Shown: positions 6,739-12,588 of the stretch, piece after piece | Position numbering within the stretch: position 1 is the first letter of the stretch | Layout: each line of letters begins with the position of its first letter | Source of the DNA: Woeseia sp. | Lineage (GTDB): Bacteria > Pseudomonadota > Gammaproteobacteria > Steroidobacterales > Woeseiaceae | DNA: 12,588 bases | Direction of reading: 5' to 3' | Assembly: GCA_018701055.1 (NCBI GenBank) | Contig: JABIUH010000067.1 | Location: 1 to 12,588 of the forward strand | Notes under the pieces: model-generated | What the model was told of the DNA's origin: nothing | Seen by the model: the letters and a program-made list of their open reading frames with translations, nothing else | Databases searched by the model: none | Translations under genes and position numbers: made by a program

Positions 6739-7118
6739 TATTTCTCCATCGGACGAGCATTAGTGATCTACATGGATTAACAGAAAGCCTGGAACCAAGC
6801 GGCCCCAAATCCCGGCTCGAACCAGGCGGTTATGTACAACCCAGTGCTAAAATGTCGCATGGAAGCGCCATTTACGCTAAATCGATCTTTTCTTCTTGTG
6901 AACGTCAATCGCACTTCTGCAAAATAAAGTCTATTTCTTTCGCATATTTAGGGTGATTAGGGGCAAAACCGCTGGTAATATGCCCGCCCAGATAGGTTGG
7001 GCCCGTTCGACAGGTCCTGGATTGAGTCGCTAGGACAACCAGCTTTCAGCCTGGCTTCATCAGGCAATAACGATAGAACGCAAAAACTCGGTTGCCCCGA
7101 TGGGGGGGCGGATCGAGC

Positions 7119-7146
7119 TTGCAACGCCCCACCGAATGACCATATT
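7119..7146 (+). promoter_or_regulatory. Candidate promoter for fusA2
   Basis: TTGCAA (7119-7124) and CATATT (7141-7146) are separated by 16 bp, each matching four of six consensus bases. It is the best sigma-70-like pair within 100 bp of the fusA2 start. A GGGGCG/CGCCCC dyad (6-bp arms) overlaps the -35 side. Confidence 0.22.
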
Positions 7147-7186
7147 CGCTGTGGCGTATTTAAACAGATGGATAGAAGAGCAGATC

Positions 7187-9271
7187 ATGACAGAGCTTAG
7201 TAAATACAGAAACATCGGCATATTCGCGCACGTTGACGCGGGAAAAACGACCACGACCGAACGCATTTTGAAACTCACCGGTAAAATTCACAAAATCGGT
7301 GAAGTACATGACGGCGCGGCCACGACAGATTTCATGGATCAGGAACAAGAGCGCGGCATTACAATTCAGTCCGCGGCCACGACCTGCATTTGGGACGAGC
7401 ATCGACTCAACATCATTGACACGCCGGGACACGTGGACTTCACCATCGAAGTGTATCGTTCACTTAAAGTGCTAGACGGCGGCGTCGGTGTTTTTTGTGG
7501 TTCCGGTGGCGTTGAACCGCAATCAGAAACCAACTGGCGCTACGCGAACGAATCGAAAGTATCGCGGATCATTTTCGTCAACAAGCTGGATCGCATCGGC
7601 GCTGACTTCTATCGCGTTGTGAAACAGGTTAAGGAAGTGCTGGGTGCCAACCCACTGGTGATGACCCTGCCGATCGGAACGGAAGATGATTTCATCGGCG
7701 TCGTGGACCTCCTGACTCGCAAAGCTTGGACGTGGAGTGGTTCTGACGACCCTACCAACTATGAAGTCACCGACGTGCCGGAAGACATGTTGGAAATTGT
7801 CGAAGAGTATCGCGAGATTATGGTTGAATCAGCACTCGATCAGGATGACGATTTGATGGGGGCTTACCTCGAAGGAGAACAACCCTCCGACGAAGACCTG
7901 AAGCGCTGCATCCGCAAGGGCACTATCGCACTCGATTTTTTCCCAACCTATTGTGGTTCGGCATTCAAGAACAAGGGCGTACAAAATGTCCTGAACGCGG
8001 TTGTCGATTACTTACCTAGCCCGACAGAGGTTACGCCACAGCCGGAAATTGATTTGGAAGGCAACGCAACCGGTGGCAAAGCACTTGTCGATCCTGACTA
8101 CCCGCTGCGCGCGCTGGCATTTAAGATTATGGACGATCGCTATGGCGCGTTAACATTCACACGAATCTATTCCGGACGCCTTAAGAAAGGATCAAGCGTT
8201 CTGAATACTTTCACCGGCAAGACCGAACGTATCGGTCGTATTGTTGAGATGCATGCCGACTCCCGTGAAGAACGAGAATCAGCTCAAGCCGGCGACATTG
8301 TGGCGTTGCTGGGCATGAAGAACACTCGCACGGGTCACACGCTGTGCGATCCGGATAAGCCAGCAACCTTGGAACCGATGGTTTTCCCTGATCCTGTGAT
8401 CTCGATCGCGATCTCGCCAAAAGATAAGGCGGGTATGGAGAAAATGGGCGTCGCGCTGAACAAGATGATTCAGGAAGATCCGTCATTCCGAGTGGAAACC
8501 GACGAAGATTCTGGTGAAACAATCATCAAAGGTATGGGCGAGCTTCATTTGGACATCAAAGTCGACATCCTGAAACGGACACATGGCGTTGAAGTGCAAA
8601 TGGGCAAACCGCAGGTTGCATATCGCGAGACGATCACGAAACTGGTTGAAGATACCTACACCCACAAGAAGCAAACGGGTGGTTCTGGACAATACGGCAA
8701 GATCGACTACATCGTCGAACCAGGCGAAACGAACAGCGGTTACATTTTCGAATCCAAGGTCACTGGTGGCAACGTTCCGCGCGAGTACTGGTCGGCAATC
8801 GATAAGGCTTTTCGCATTAGCATGGAAGCAGGCACACTTGCCGGCTTTCCGCTGTTAGACGTAAAAGTTACGCTTCTCGACGGCGCGTATCATGCGGTCG
8901 ACTCGTCTGCCATGGCATTTGAACTCGCGGCTAAATCTGCTTATCGGCAGACCATTCCGAAAGCGGGTCCGCAGCTATTGGAGCCGATCATGAAAGTCGA
9001 CGTATATACACCGGAAGATCACGTTGGTGACGTCATTGGTGACTTGAATCGTCGACGCGGCATGATTAAGTCGCAAGAACCAGGCCCGACAGGCGTTCGT
9101 GTTAAATCGGATGCACCGCTATCAGAAATGTTCGGTTACATTGGTCACCTACGTACGATGACATCAGGTCGTGGACAGTTCTCGATGGAGTTCTCGCACT
9201 ACGCGCCATGCCCGGCAAACGTTGCCGATGTTGTTGTCAAAGAGACGTTAGAACGCAAAGCGGCCAAGTAG
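7187..9271 (+). CDS. fusA: Elongation factor G paralogue, FusA2 type
   Basis: Complete 694-residue translational GTPase. EF-G moves tRNAs and mRNA through the ribosome after peptide bond formation and, with RRF, splits ribosomes. GTPase motifs are G1 AHVDAGKTT (14-22), G2 RGIT (56-59), G3 DTPGH (78-82) and G4 NKLD (132-135). Domain IV keeps the tip segment GAYHAVDSS, and domain V has GDVIGDLNRRRGM and PLSEMFGY. The N-terminal wording (MTELSKYRNIGIF, IHKIGEVHDG, GSGGVEPQSETNWRYA) matches the second EF-G of Vibrio and relatives as I recall it, and no str-operon genes (rpsL, rpsG, tuf) are next to it. It is therefore probably the secondary copy; which EF-G task it specialises in cannot be read here. 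ATG 7187 is chosen over an upstream in-frame ATG near 7100 because AGAAGAG precedes it at proper spacing and the EF-G homology starts there. Confidence 0.96.
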   Translation: MTELSKYRNIGIFAHVDAGKTTTTERILKLTGKIHKIGEVHDGAATTDFMDQEQERGITIQSAATTCIWDEHRLNIIDTPGHVDFTIEVYRSLKVLDGGVGVFCGSGGVEPQSETNWRYANESKVSRIIFVNKLDRIGADFYRVVKQVKEVLGANPLVMTLPIGTEDDFIGVVDLLTRKAWTWSGSDDPTNYEVTDVPEDMLEIVEEYREIMVESALDQDDDLMGAYLEGEQPSDEDLKRCIRKGTIALDFFPTYCGSAFKNKGVQNVLNAVVDYLPSPTEVTPQPEIDLEGNATGGKALVDPDYPLRALAFKIMDDRYGALTFTRIYSGRLKKGSSVLNTFTGKTERIGRIVEMHADSREERESAQAGDIVALLGMKNTRTGHTLCDPDKPATLEPMVFPDPVISIAISPKDKAGMEKMGVALNKMIQEDPSFRVETDEDSGETIIKGMGELHLDIKVDILKRTHGVEVQMGKPQVAYRETITKLVEDTYTHKKQTGGSGQYGKIDYIVEPGETNSGYIFESKVTGGNVPREYWSAIDKAFRISMEAGTLAGFPLLDVKVTLLDGAYHAVDSSAMAFELAAKSAYRQTIPKAGPQLLEPIMKVDVYTPEDHVGDVIGDLNRRRGMIKSQEPGPTGVRVKSDAPLSEMFGYIGHLRTMTSGRGQFSMEFSHYAPCPANVADVVVKETLERKAAK

Positions 9272-9295
9272 TCTCAGGACTAGAATAATTTGATC

Positions 9296-9329
9296 GTGTC
9301 AATCCGGGTAGTAATACCCGGATTGACAC
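9296..9329 (+). terminator. Perfect 15-bp stem-loop after fusA2
   Basis: GTGTCAATCCGGGTA and its exact complement flank the loop GTAA, beginning 24 nt after the fusA2 stop. The stem strength suits a transcript end, but the sequence after it (ATCGAATTTCTTATTT) is only T-rich rather than a clean T run. It may be a terminator with a poor U tract or an RNA-stabilising hairpin. Confidence 0.5.
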
Positions 9330-9345
9330 ATCGAATTTCTTATTT

Positions 9346-9365
9346 GAGTTTCGAGATCGAAACTC
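9346..9365 (+). terminator. Second stem-loop upstream of greB
   Basis: GAGTTTCG and CGAAACTC pair perfectly around AGAT and are followed directly by TCTTT. It ends just before the greB ribosome site (CGGGAG near 9370), so besides acting as a back-up terminator it could influence access to that site. Short arms make chance possible. Confidence 0.35.
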
Positions 9366-9383
9366 TCTTTCGGGAGTCTGCAA

Positions 9384-9884
9384 ATGGGACGTTGGCGCCC
9401 GCCTACCCCGGCATCATCACCGTATATTACCCCCGCGGGATTCGCCGCACTTCAAGAAGAGTTAGACGGAATCTGGCTGCGGCGTAGGGACGTTGTGAAA
9501 GCACTATCTGCTGCGGCGGCCGAAGGTGATCGGTCAGAAAACGCCGAGTACATCTATAGGAAAAAAGAACTGGGCGGCCTGGATCGACGTATTCGTTTTC
9601 TGCAAAAACGAATCCCATCACTGAATGTCGTAAAAGAATCGCCCGCCGGTGATGCCGTCTATTTTGGTGCCTATGTGACGATCTGCGATGACGCCGGTAA
9701 CACGCATACCTATCGCATTGTCGGCCCGGATGAAACGGACGCCAAAACTGCGGCCATCAGCATCGATTCGCCAGTAGCTAAAGCGTTGTTAAAAAAGCGT
9801 GTTGACGATGATGTGCAGGTGAGGATAGGGGATAAAACATCGACCGTCTCCATCGTGTCAATTCGTTACGCAGTAAGTGAGTAG
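9384..9884 (+). CDS. greB: Transcription elongation factor GreB
   Basis: A 166-residue Gre factor. It enters the secondary channel of RNA polymerase and stimulates cleavage of backtracked transcripts. The N-terminal coiled coil (about 14-85) carries the tip motif GDRSENAEY (48-56), with Asp49 and Glu52 at the positions that coordinate the catalytic Mg in Gre factors. The C-terminal domain shows VYFGAYVTI, HTYRIVGPDET and ISIDSPVAKALL, close to E. coli GreB (WVEIENDDG, ISIDSPMARALL) and less like GreA; the basic IYRKKE after the tip also fits GreB. ATG 9384 has GGGAG 7 nt upstream. The N-terminus (MGRWRPPTPASSP) is about 8 residues longer than E. coli's. It is separated from fusA2 by two stem-loops, so it probably has its own transcript or receives readthrough. 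Confidence 0.95.
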   Translation: MGRWRPPTPASSPYITPAGFAALQEELDGIWLRRRDVVKALSAAAAEGDRSENAEYIYRKKELGGLDRRIRFLQKRIPSLNVVKESPAGDAVYFGAYVTICDDAGNTHTYRIVGPDETDAKTAAISIDSPVAKALLKKRVDDDVQVRIGDKTSTVSIVSIRYAVSE

Positions 9885-9910
9885 CATTTCTCGCAGCGTG
9901 TTGAGAAATG
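9885..9910. repeat. 8-bp stem-loop immediately after the greB stop
   Basis: CATTTCTC and GAGAAATG pair perfectly around a 10-nt loop, starting one base after the TAG of greB. No T run follows, so termination is uncertain; it may act together with the REP pair just downstream as the 3' end of the greB transcript. Confidence 0.35.
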
Positions 9911-9923
9911 ACGACTTGACCTT

Positions 9924-10001
9924 AGGAGCGGCATCCTGCCGCGATTAGATGATGACTCTCTGTGCCTCATCTGGCCCCAATCGCGACTGGAAGCCGCTCC
10001 T
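9924..10001. repeat. Inverted pair of REP sequences (REPIN-like)
   Basis: Two 23-bp arms, 9924-9946 and 9979-10001, are inverted copies with three mismatches; both share the core AGGAGCGGC and end in CGCGATT. Each arm also folds on itself (GCGGCA-TCC-TGCCGC in the left, the same with a G-T pair in the right), which is the hallmark of REP sequences. Between them AGATGA (9947-9952) and TCATCT (9967-9972) extend the pairing. The core resembles the GTAG-headed GGAGCGGCTTC repeats of Stenotrophomonas and other Gammaproteobacteria; here the head reads TTAGG. CCTTTT follows the right arm, so it could also end transcripts from greB. No REP-associated transposase is in the window. Confidence 0.72.
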
Positions 10002-10165
10002 GCGCCTTTTCGATTGTTTAGCACGGGTTGATAGTTCAGAAACGCAGACTTCGAACGCGCTTTACAACAAAACCGACACACCAATATTGCTACTCACAAT
10101 AAGCGGGTAAGCGATACAGGTCGCCCGCAACGACCAGGTAGAAAATGCGTTTGATGCAGTTCGTT

Positions 10166-10201
10166 GACATCCAACCGACGACACACGGTCGGTTGGATGT
10201 C
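10166..10201 (-). terminator. Perfect 14-bp stem-loop after the dienelactone hydrolase gene
   Basis: GACATCCAACCGAC and its exact complement flank an 8-nt loop. It lies 17 nt beyond the stop of the minus-strand gene and between convergent transcripts, the usual site of a terminator. No clean U tract follows on either strand, as also seen for the stem-loop after fusA2. Confidence 0.5.
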
Positions 10202-10218
10202 CGCCAATGTCTTTGAAT

Positions 10219-11094
10219 CTACGCCAGTTCGCGATCGAATAAGTTCAGCAGGCGACTCCAGGCCCTTTCAGCCTGCGCTTCATGATGAACGGCCGAATCC
10301 GGTGGGCACCAACCATGCTGAGTACCCTCGTAGACTTCGATTTCGGCATTGATGCCGTTCGCATCAAAAGCTTCGCGAAGTAGACCTTTCTCTTCCGGGT
10401 TCCGCTCGTCATCGTTTTCCGCAATAGCGATCAGAAATCCCGCTTTCATCTTGTCTGCCAGTAGATGTGGACTGTCGTCTGCATCTGTCGCCAAACCACC
10501 ACCGTGGAATGAGCCTCCGGCACCAATGCGATTCGGAATCGCAGCAGCCAGGCGCATCGTGTACGAACCTGTCATGCAGTAACCCGTCGTTCCAATTTTT
10601 CGACTCGTGTCGACCGCGGTTTGTCGATCGAGATATTCAACGAACGCGCGACCATCGGAAACGCAAGTCTCTGGCGACAGAGTCTGCGCATGCGGCATGA
10701 GCAAATCGCGAATACCCGGATCGCGAAATGTCTTGCCTTCGGGCACTACGGCACCACGTGCCGTTCGATAGTATGGGTTGACGACCAGCACTGAATAACC
10801 TGACTCGGCGAGTCGTTTGCCCATGGCGCGAAACGCAGGCCGGATACTGACGATATCAGGCCAAATAATAACGGCCGCATGGGCGCCACTCGCTGGATGC
10901 ACGAAATAGCAATCTGCCTCACCATCCGGCGTTGGCACCATGACGTCTTGCTCAACGACGTCCAATGCATTTGCGACAGGCGGTAGCAGCATGGCGAACG
11001 CCCCTGCCACACCGAACTTATTGAATTGGCGACGCGTTACAGCGCTGCGGCGAAGATACGCTTCAGCGTCTTTTGCGGTTAATTCATCACACAT
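10219..11094 (-). CDS. Tat-exported dienelactone-hydrolase-family protein
   Basis: A 291-residue alpha/beta hydrolase of the dienelactone hydrolase family. The nucleophile elbow is GYCMTGS with Cys173; a catalytic Asp lies in AENDDERNP (Asp218/219) and the His in TQHGW (His250), giving the Cys-Asp-His triad typical of the family. Residues 20-45 are a twin-arginine signal: TRRQFNKF (Arg21-Arg22), then a hydrophobic stretch GVAGAFAMLLPPVANA. The folded enzyme should therefore be exported to the periplasm. A 19-residue leader before the RR is long but not exceptional. AGGGGA is correctly spaced before ATG 11094. It stands alone, convergent with greB and divergent from the BCCT gene. Classical dienelactone hydrolase acts in chlorocatechol breakdown, but no other gene of that pathway is present and the exported members are poorly characterised; an ester or lactone substrate is the most that can be said. 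Confidence 0.9.
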   Translation of the reverse strand: MCDELTAKDAEAYLRRSAVTRRQFNKFGVAGAFAMLLPPVANALDVVEQDVMVPTPDGEADCYFVHPASGAHAAVIIWPDIVSIRPAFRAMGKRLAESGYSVLVVNPYYRTARGAVVPEGKTFRDPGIRDLLMPHAQTLSPETCVSDGRAFVEYLDRQTAVDTSRKIGTTGYCMTGSYTMRLAAAIPNRIGAGGSFHGGGLATDADDSPHLLADKMKAGFLIAIAENDDERNPEEKGLLREAFDANGINAEIEVYEGTQHGWCPPDSAVHHEAQAERAWSRLLNLFDRELA

Positions 11095-11379
11095 ACTTAT
11101 TCCCCTGAAAATTCAGCTGTCGATCACATTACTATAACTCGTTTGCGAGAGGTCCATCTGTCACCTGTTTTGGCAATGAAAGCAGTGAGATGCCCAATGT
11201 TAGACGCCTCGCGATGCGGCAGTAACAGTATATGCGTGACGGTCATCGTCACTCCCTAATACCCATCAGTGCGATTTGTCGCGCTATAATATCTACGGAG
11301 CCCGGATCCGCGTAATTAACTGTGCGCTCCTACGATACAATGCACGCCTGCAAGCGGCATACAAAGGCTCGATCGGTCC
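11095..11379. promoter_or_regulatory. Divergent control region, dienelactone hydrolase / BCCT transporter
   Basis: This 285-bp gap holds no gene. A perfect TATAAT at 11285-11290 is a strong -10 candidate for the BCCT gene, leaving a leader of roughly 85 nt; the -35 region is poor. For the minus-strand gene TATAGT (plus positions 11131-11136) is a -10 candidate, also with a weak -35. A 17-bp dyad is listed separately. Confidence 0.45.
11236..11252. promoter_or_regulatory. Candidate operator: 6-5-6 dyad upstream of the BCCT promoter
   Basis: GTGACG-GTCAT-CGTCAC is a perfect inverted repeat. It ends 32 bp before the TATAAT box, so it covers the expected -50 to -35 zone, a usual activator position. 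Its size suits a dimeric helix-turn-helix regulator, but none is encoded in the window. Confidence 0.4.
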
Positions 11380-12588
11380 ATGAAAAACAACGATGCACCC
11401 GGCCGCTTCGGCGCGAATATTTCCTGGCTTACGTTTGGTCTCAGTGGCGGGGTACTCATCCTGTTCATTCTGGCCGCATTAATTGACCTTGGCGCGTTAT
11501 CCGGTCTGGTCAATACCATGTACGGCTGGTCGACGAAATACTTCGGCGCCTATTGGCAGGTCTTTGTATTAGCAAATCTTGTAATGGCCTTGTACGTTGC
11601 GCTTGGAAAGTGCGGCGGTGCGTATCTTGGCAATGCTGTTGTAACGGAGATGAGCACATTCAAATGGTTCAGCATCATCTTGTGTACCTTGCTCGCGGGT
11701 GGCGGCGTATTCTTCGCGGCTGCCGAGCCCATGGCGCATTTTGTTTCTCCGCCACCACTGTTTGACGTTGCAACAGCCAGCAAAGAAGCTGTGTACCCAG
11801 CGTTGGCCCAAAGCTACTTACACTGGGGATTTCTGGGTTGGGCCCTGTACGGAGGCTGCACAACAATTGTTTATATGCACCTGCACTATGACAAGGGTTT
11901 GCCGCTAAAACCGCGAACACTTCTGTACCCCGTCTTCGGCGATCGAGCCATCAACACCTGGATTGGAAGCGTCGCTGATGCCGCGTGCGTAATGGCGGTG
12001 GTCGCCGGCACAGTAGGCCCTATCGGTTTTCTTGGACTTCAAGCCAGCTACGGTCTGGCAGAACTCTTCGGCATAGCAGATACCCTTACGACACAGTTTC
12101 TAGTTATTCTTTTCCTGATCGGCGTTTATACAATCTCCACCGTTTCCGGGATTCATAAAGGCATTCAGTTACTCAGCACGTTCAATGTAGTCCTCGCGTT
12201 TTTGTTAATCGCCTATATGCTTTTGTTCGGCCCTACGGCATTCATTATTGATGGTTATATCCAATCAATGGGATTCAACCTATCTAATCTGATTCCCATG
12301 GCGACATACCGCGGCGACGCAGCCTGGCTTGACAGTTGGACCGTGTTCTTTTGGGGTTGGTTTGTCGGCTACGGACCGTTAATGGCGATGTTTGTAGCCC
12401 GCATATCAAGAGGGCGAAAAATTCGGGAGCTCATTCTCGGTGTTTCAATTGTTGCGCCCTTAGTGACGGCATTCTGGATTACGATTGTTGGCGGCACTGG
12501 TTTATCGTTGGAACTATCAAACCCCGGATTAATTTCCGGTCCGTTCGAAGGCTTTAATATGCCGGCCGCCCTGTTTGCAATTACGCAG
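11380..12588 (+). CDS. BCCT-family transporter (3' part outside window)
   Basis: Inner-membrane secondary transporter of the betaine/choline/carnitine family; members take up trimethylammonium or sulfonium compounds, often as osmoprotectants or nutrients. 403 residues are present, starting at ATG 11380 with a weak AAAGG site; hydrophobic helices follow throughout. HWGFLGWALY (148-157) reproduces the Trp189-Trp194-Tyr197 pattern of BetP helix 4 as Trp149, Trp154 and Tyr157. Helix 8 reads WTVFFWGWFVGYGP and leads into the family signature ARISRGR (340-346). Compared with the usual WAWWISWSP, the second Trp of the pair (BetP Trp374) is Phe328 and the next (Trp377) is Tyr331. The Gly-rich GMGIG of helix 3 is replaced by LLAGG (104-108). 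These changes suggest a ligand other than glycine betaine; no substrate can be named. The C-terminal osmosensing region is outside the window. Confidence 0.93.
   Translation, partial: MKNNDAPGRFGANISWLTFGLSGGVLILFILAALIDLGALSGLVNTMYGWSTKYFGAYWQVFVLANLVMALYVALGKCGGAYLGNAVVTEMSTFKWFSIILCTLLAGGGVFFAAAEPMAHFVSPPPLFDVATASKEAVYPALAQSYLHWGFLGWALYGGCTTIVYMHLHYDKGLPLKPRTLLYPVFGDRAINTWIGSVADAACVMAVVAGTVGPIGFLGLQASYGLAELFGIADTLTTQFLVILFLIGVYTISTVSGIHKGIQLLSTFNVVLAFLLIAYMLLFGPTAFIIDGYIQSMGFNLSNLIPMATYRGDAAWLDSWTVFFWGWFVGYGPLMAMFVARISRGRKIRELILGVSIVAPLVTAFWITIVGGTGLSLELSNPGLISGPFEGFNMPAALFAITQ

Larger units (their letters stand above)
5872..7186. other. 1.3-kb stretch without an intact gene
   Basis: No reading frame here has the composition, start signal and recognisable sequence of a real intact gene. 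The longest plus-strand frame (6444-6956) is cysteine- and serine-rich with no family resemblance and overlaps a better minus-strand frame. Two minus-strand pieces do look protein-like and are listed separately as remnants: a lipoprotein N-terminus (5946-6296) and a TPR-like C-terminus (6508-6738). From 6739 to 7118 the sequence is partly AT-rich, with only weak short dyads such as GCCCA/TGGGC at 6986-7002. This looks like decayed accessory DNA between the rof operon and fusA2. Confidence 0.6.

Noticed and set aside
6814..6823. GGTTCGAGCC on the minus strand, resembling a tRNA T-arm
   Set aside because: The flanking bases do not form a T stem, and no anticodon or acceptor stem could be fitted around it.
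6790..6828. Near-direct repeat GAACCAAGCGG / GAACCAGGCGG
   Set aside because: Only two 11-bp copies with a mismatch in non-coding sequence; no array, no terminal repeats and no associated gene.
6444..6956. 170-codon plus-strand reading frame
   Set aside because: Composition is rich in Ser, Arg and Cys with no recognisable motif, and it overlaps the more protein-like minus-strand TPR fragment.
7100..7186. N-terminal extension of EF-G2 from an upstream in-frame ATG
   Set aside because: The 29 extra residues have no EF-G similarity, and the ATG at 7187 has a good ribosome site.

Overview
The window looks like a chromosomal segment of a Gammaproteobacterium, probably marine or halotolerant. The evidence is a second EF-G closely resembling the Vibrio/Pseudomonas-type FusA2, a GreB, a Rof (Rho-inhibitor) protein, a BCCT-family transporter, and a REP-type repeat pair with the GGAGCGGC core known from gammaproteobacterial genomes. 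Base composition is roughly balanced. The exact lineage cannot be read from the sequence. There is no tRNA, rRNA, CRISPR array or intact insertion sequence.

Layout. 1-2257 (minus strand): an exported serine-carboxypeptidase (S10) homologue, cut by the window edge, lies 34 bp downstream of a lipoprotein of the ADP-ribosylglycohydrolase fold. 2258-2379: short divergent control region. 2380-5871 (plus strand): a tight four-gene run, with a zinc alcohol dehydrogenase of the benzyl-alcohol (XylB) type, an aldehyde dehydrogenase, a short thymidylate-synthase-like protein and Rof. 5872-7186: 1.3 kb without an intact gene, holding two apparent gene remnants on the minus strand. 7187-9884: EF-G2 and GreB, separated by strong stem-loops. 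9885-10218: non-coding, with a REP pair and a stem-loop. 10219-11094 (minus): Tat-exported dienelactone-hydrolase-family protein. 11095-11379: divergent control region with a 17-bp dyad and a TATAAT box. 11380-12588 (plus): BCCT transporter, cut by the window edge.

How the genes fit together. The dehydrogenase pair can convert a primary alcohol to an aldehyde and then an acid. The aldehyde dehydrogenase resembles succinate-semialdehyde dehydrogenase in length and catalytic residues, but both arginines that grip the succinate carboxylate are replaced (V163, Y282). Together with the aryl-alcohol type of its partner, this argues for a neutral, perhaps aromatic, aldehyde. The third gene is the least expected: a 188-residue protein with the thymidylate-synthase catalytic-cysteine region, but lacking the usual pyrimidine-recognising Asp and the C-terminal part of the fold. 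It is followed 5 bp later by Rof. Whether ADH, ALDH, the TS-like protein and Rof form one functional system is the main open question. The remaining genes are recognisable families in ordinary arrangements, with some active-site substitutions noted individually.
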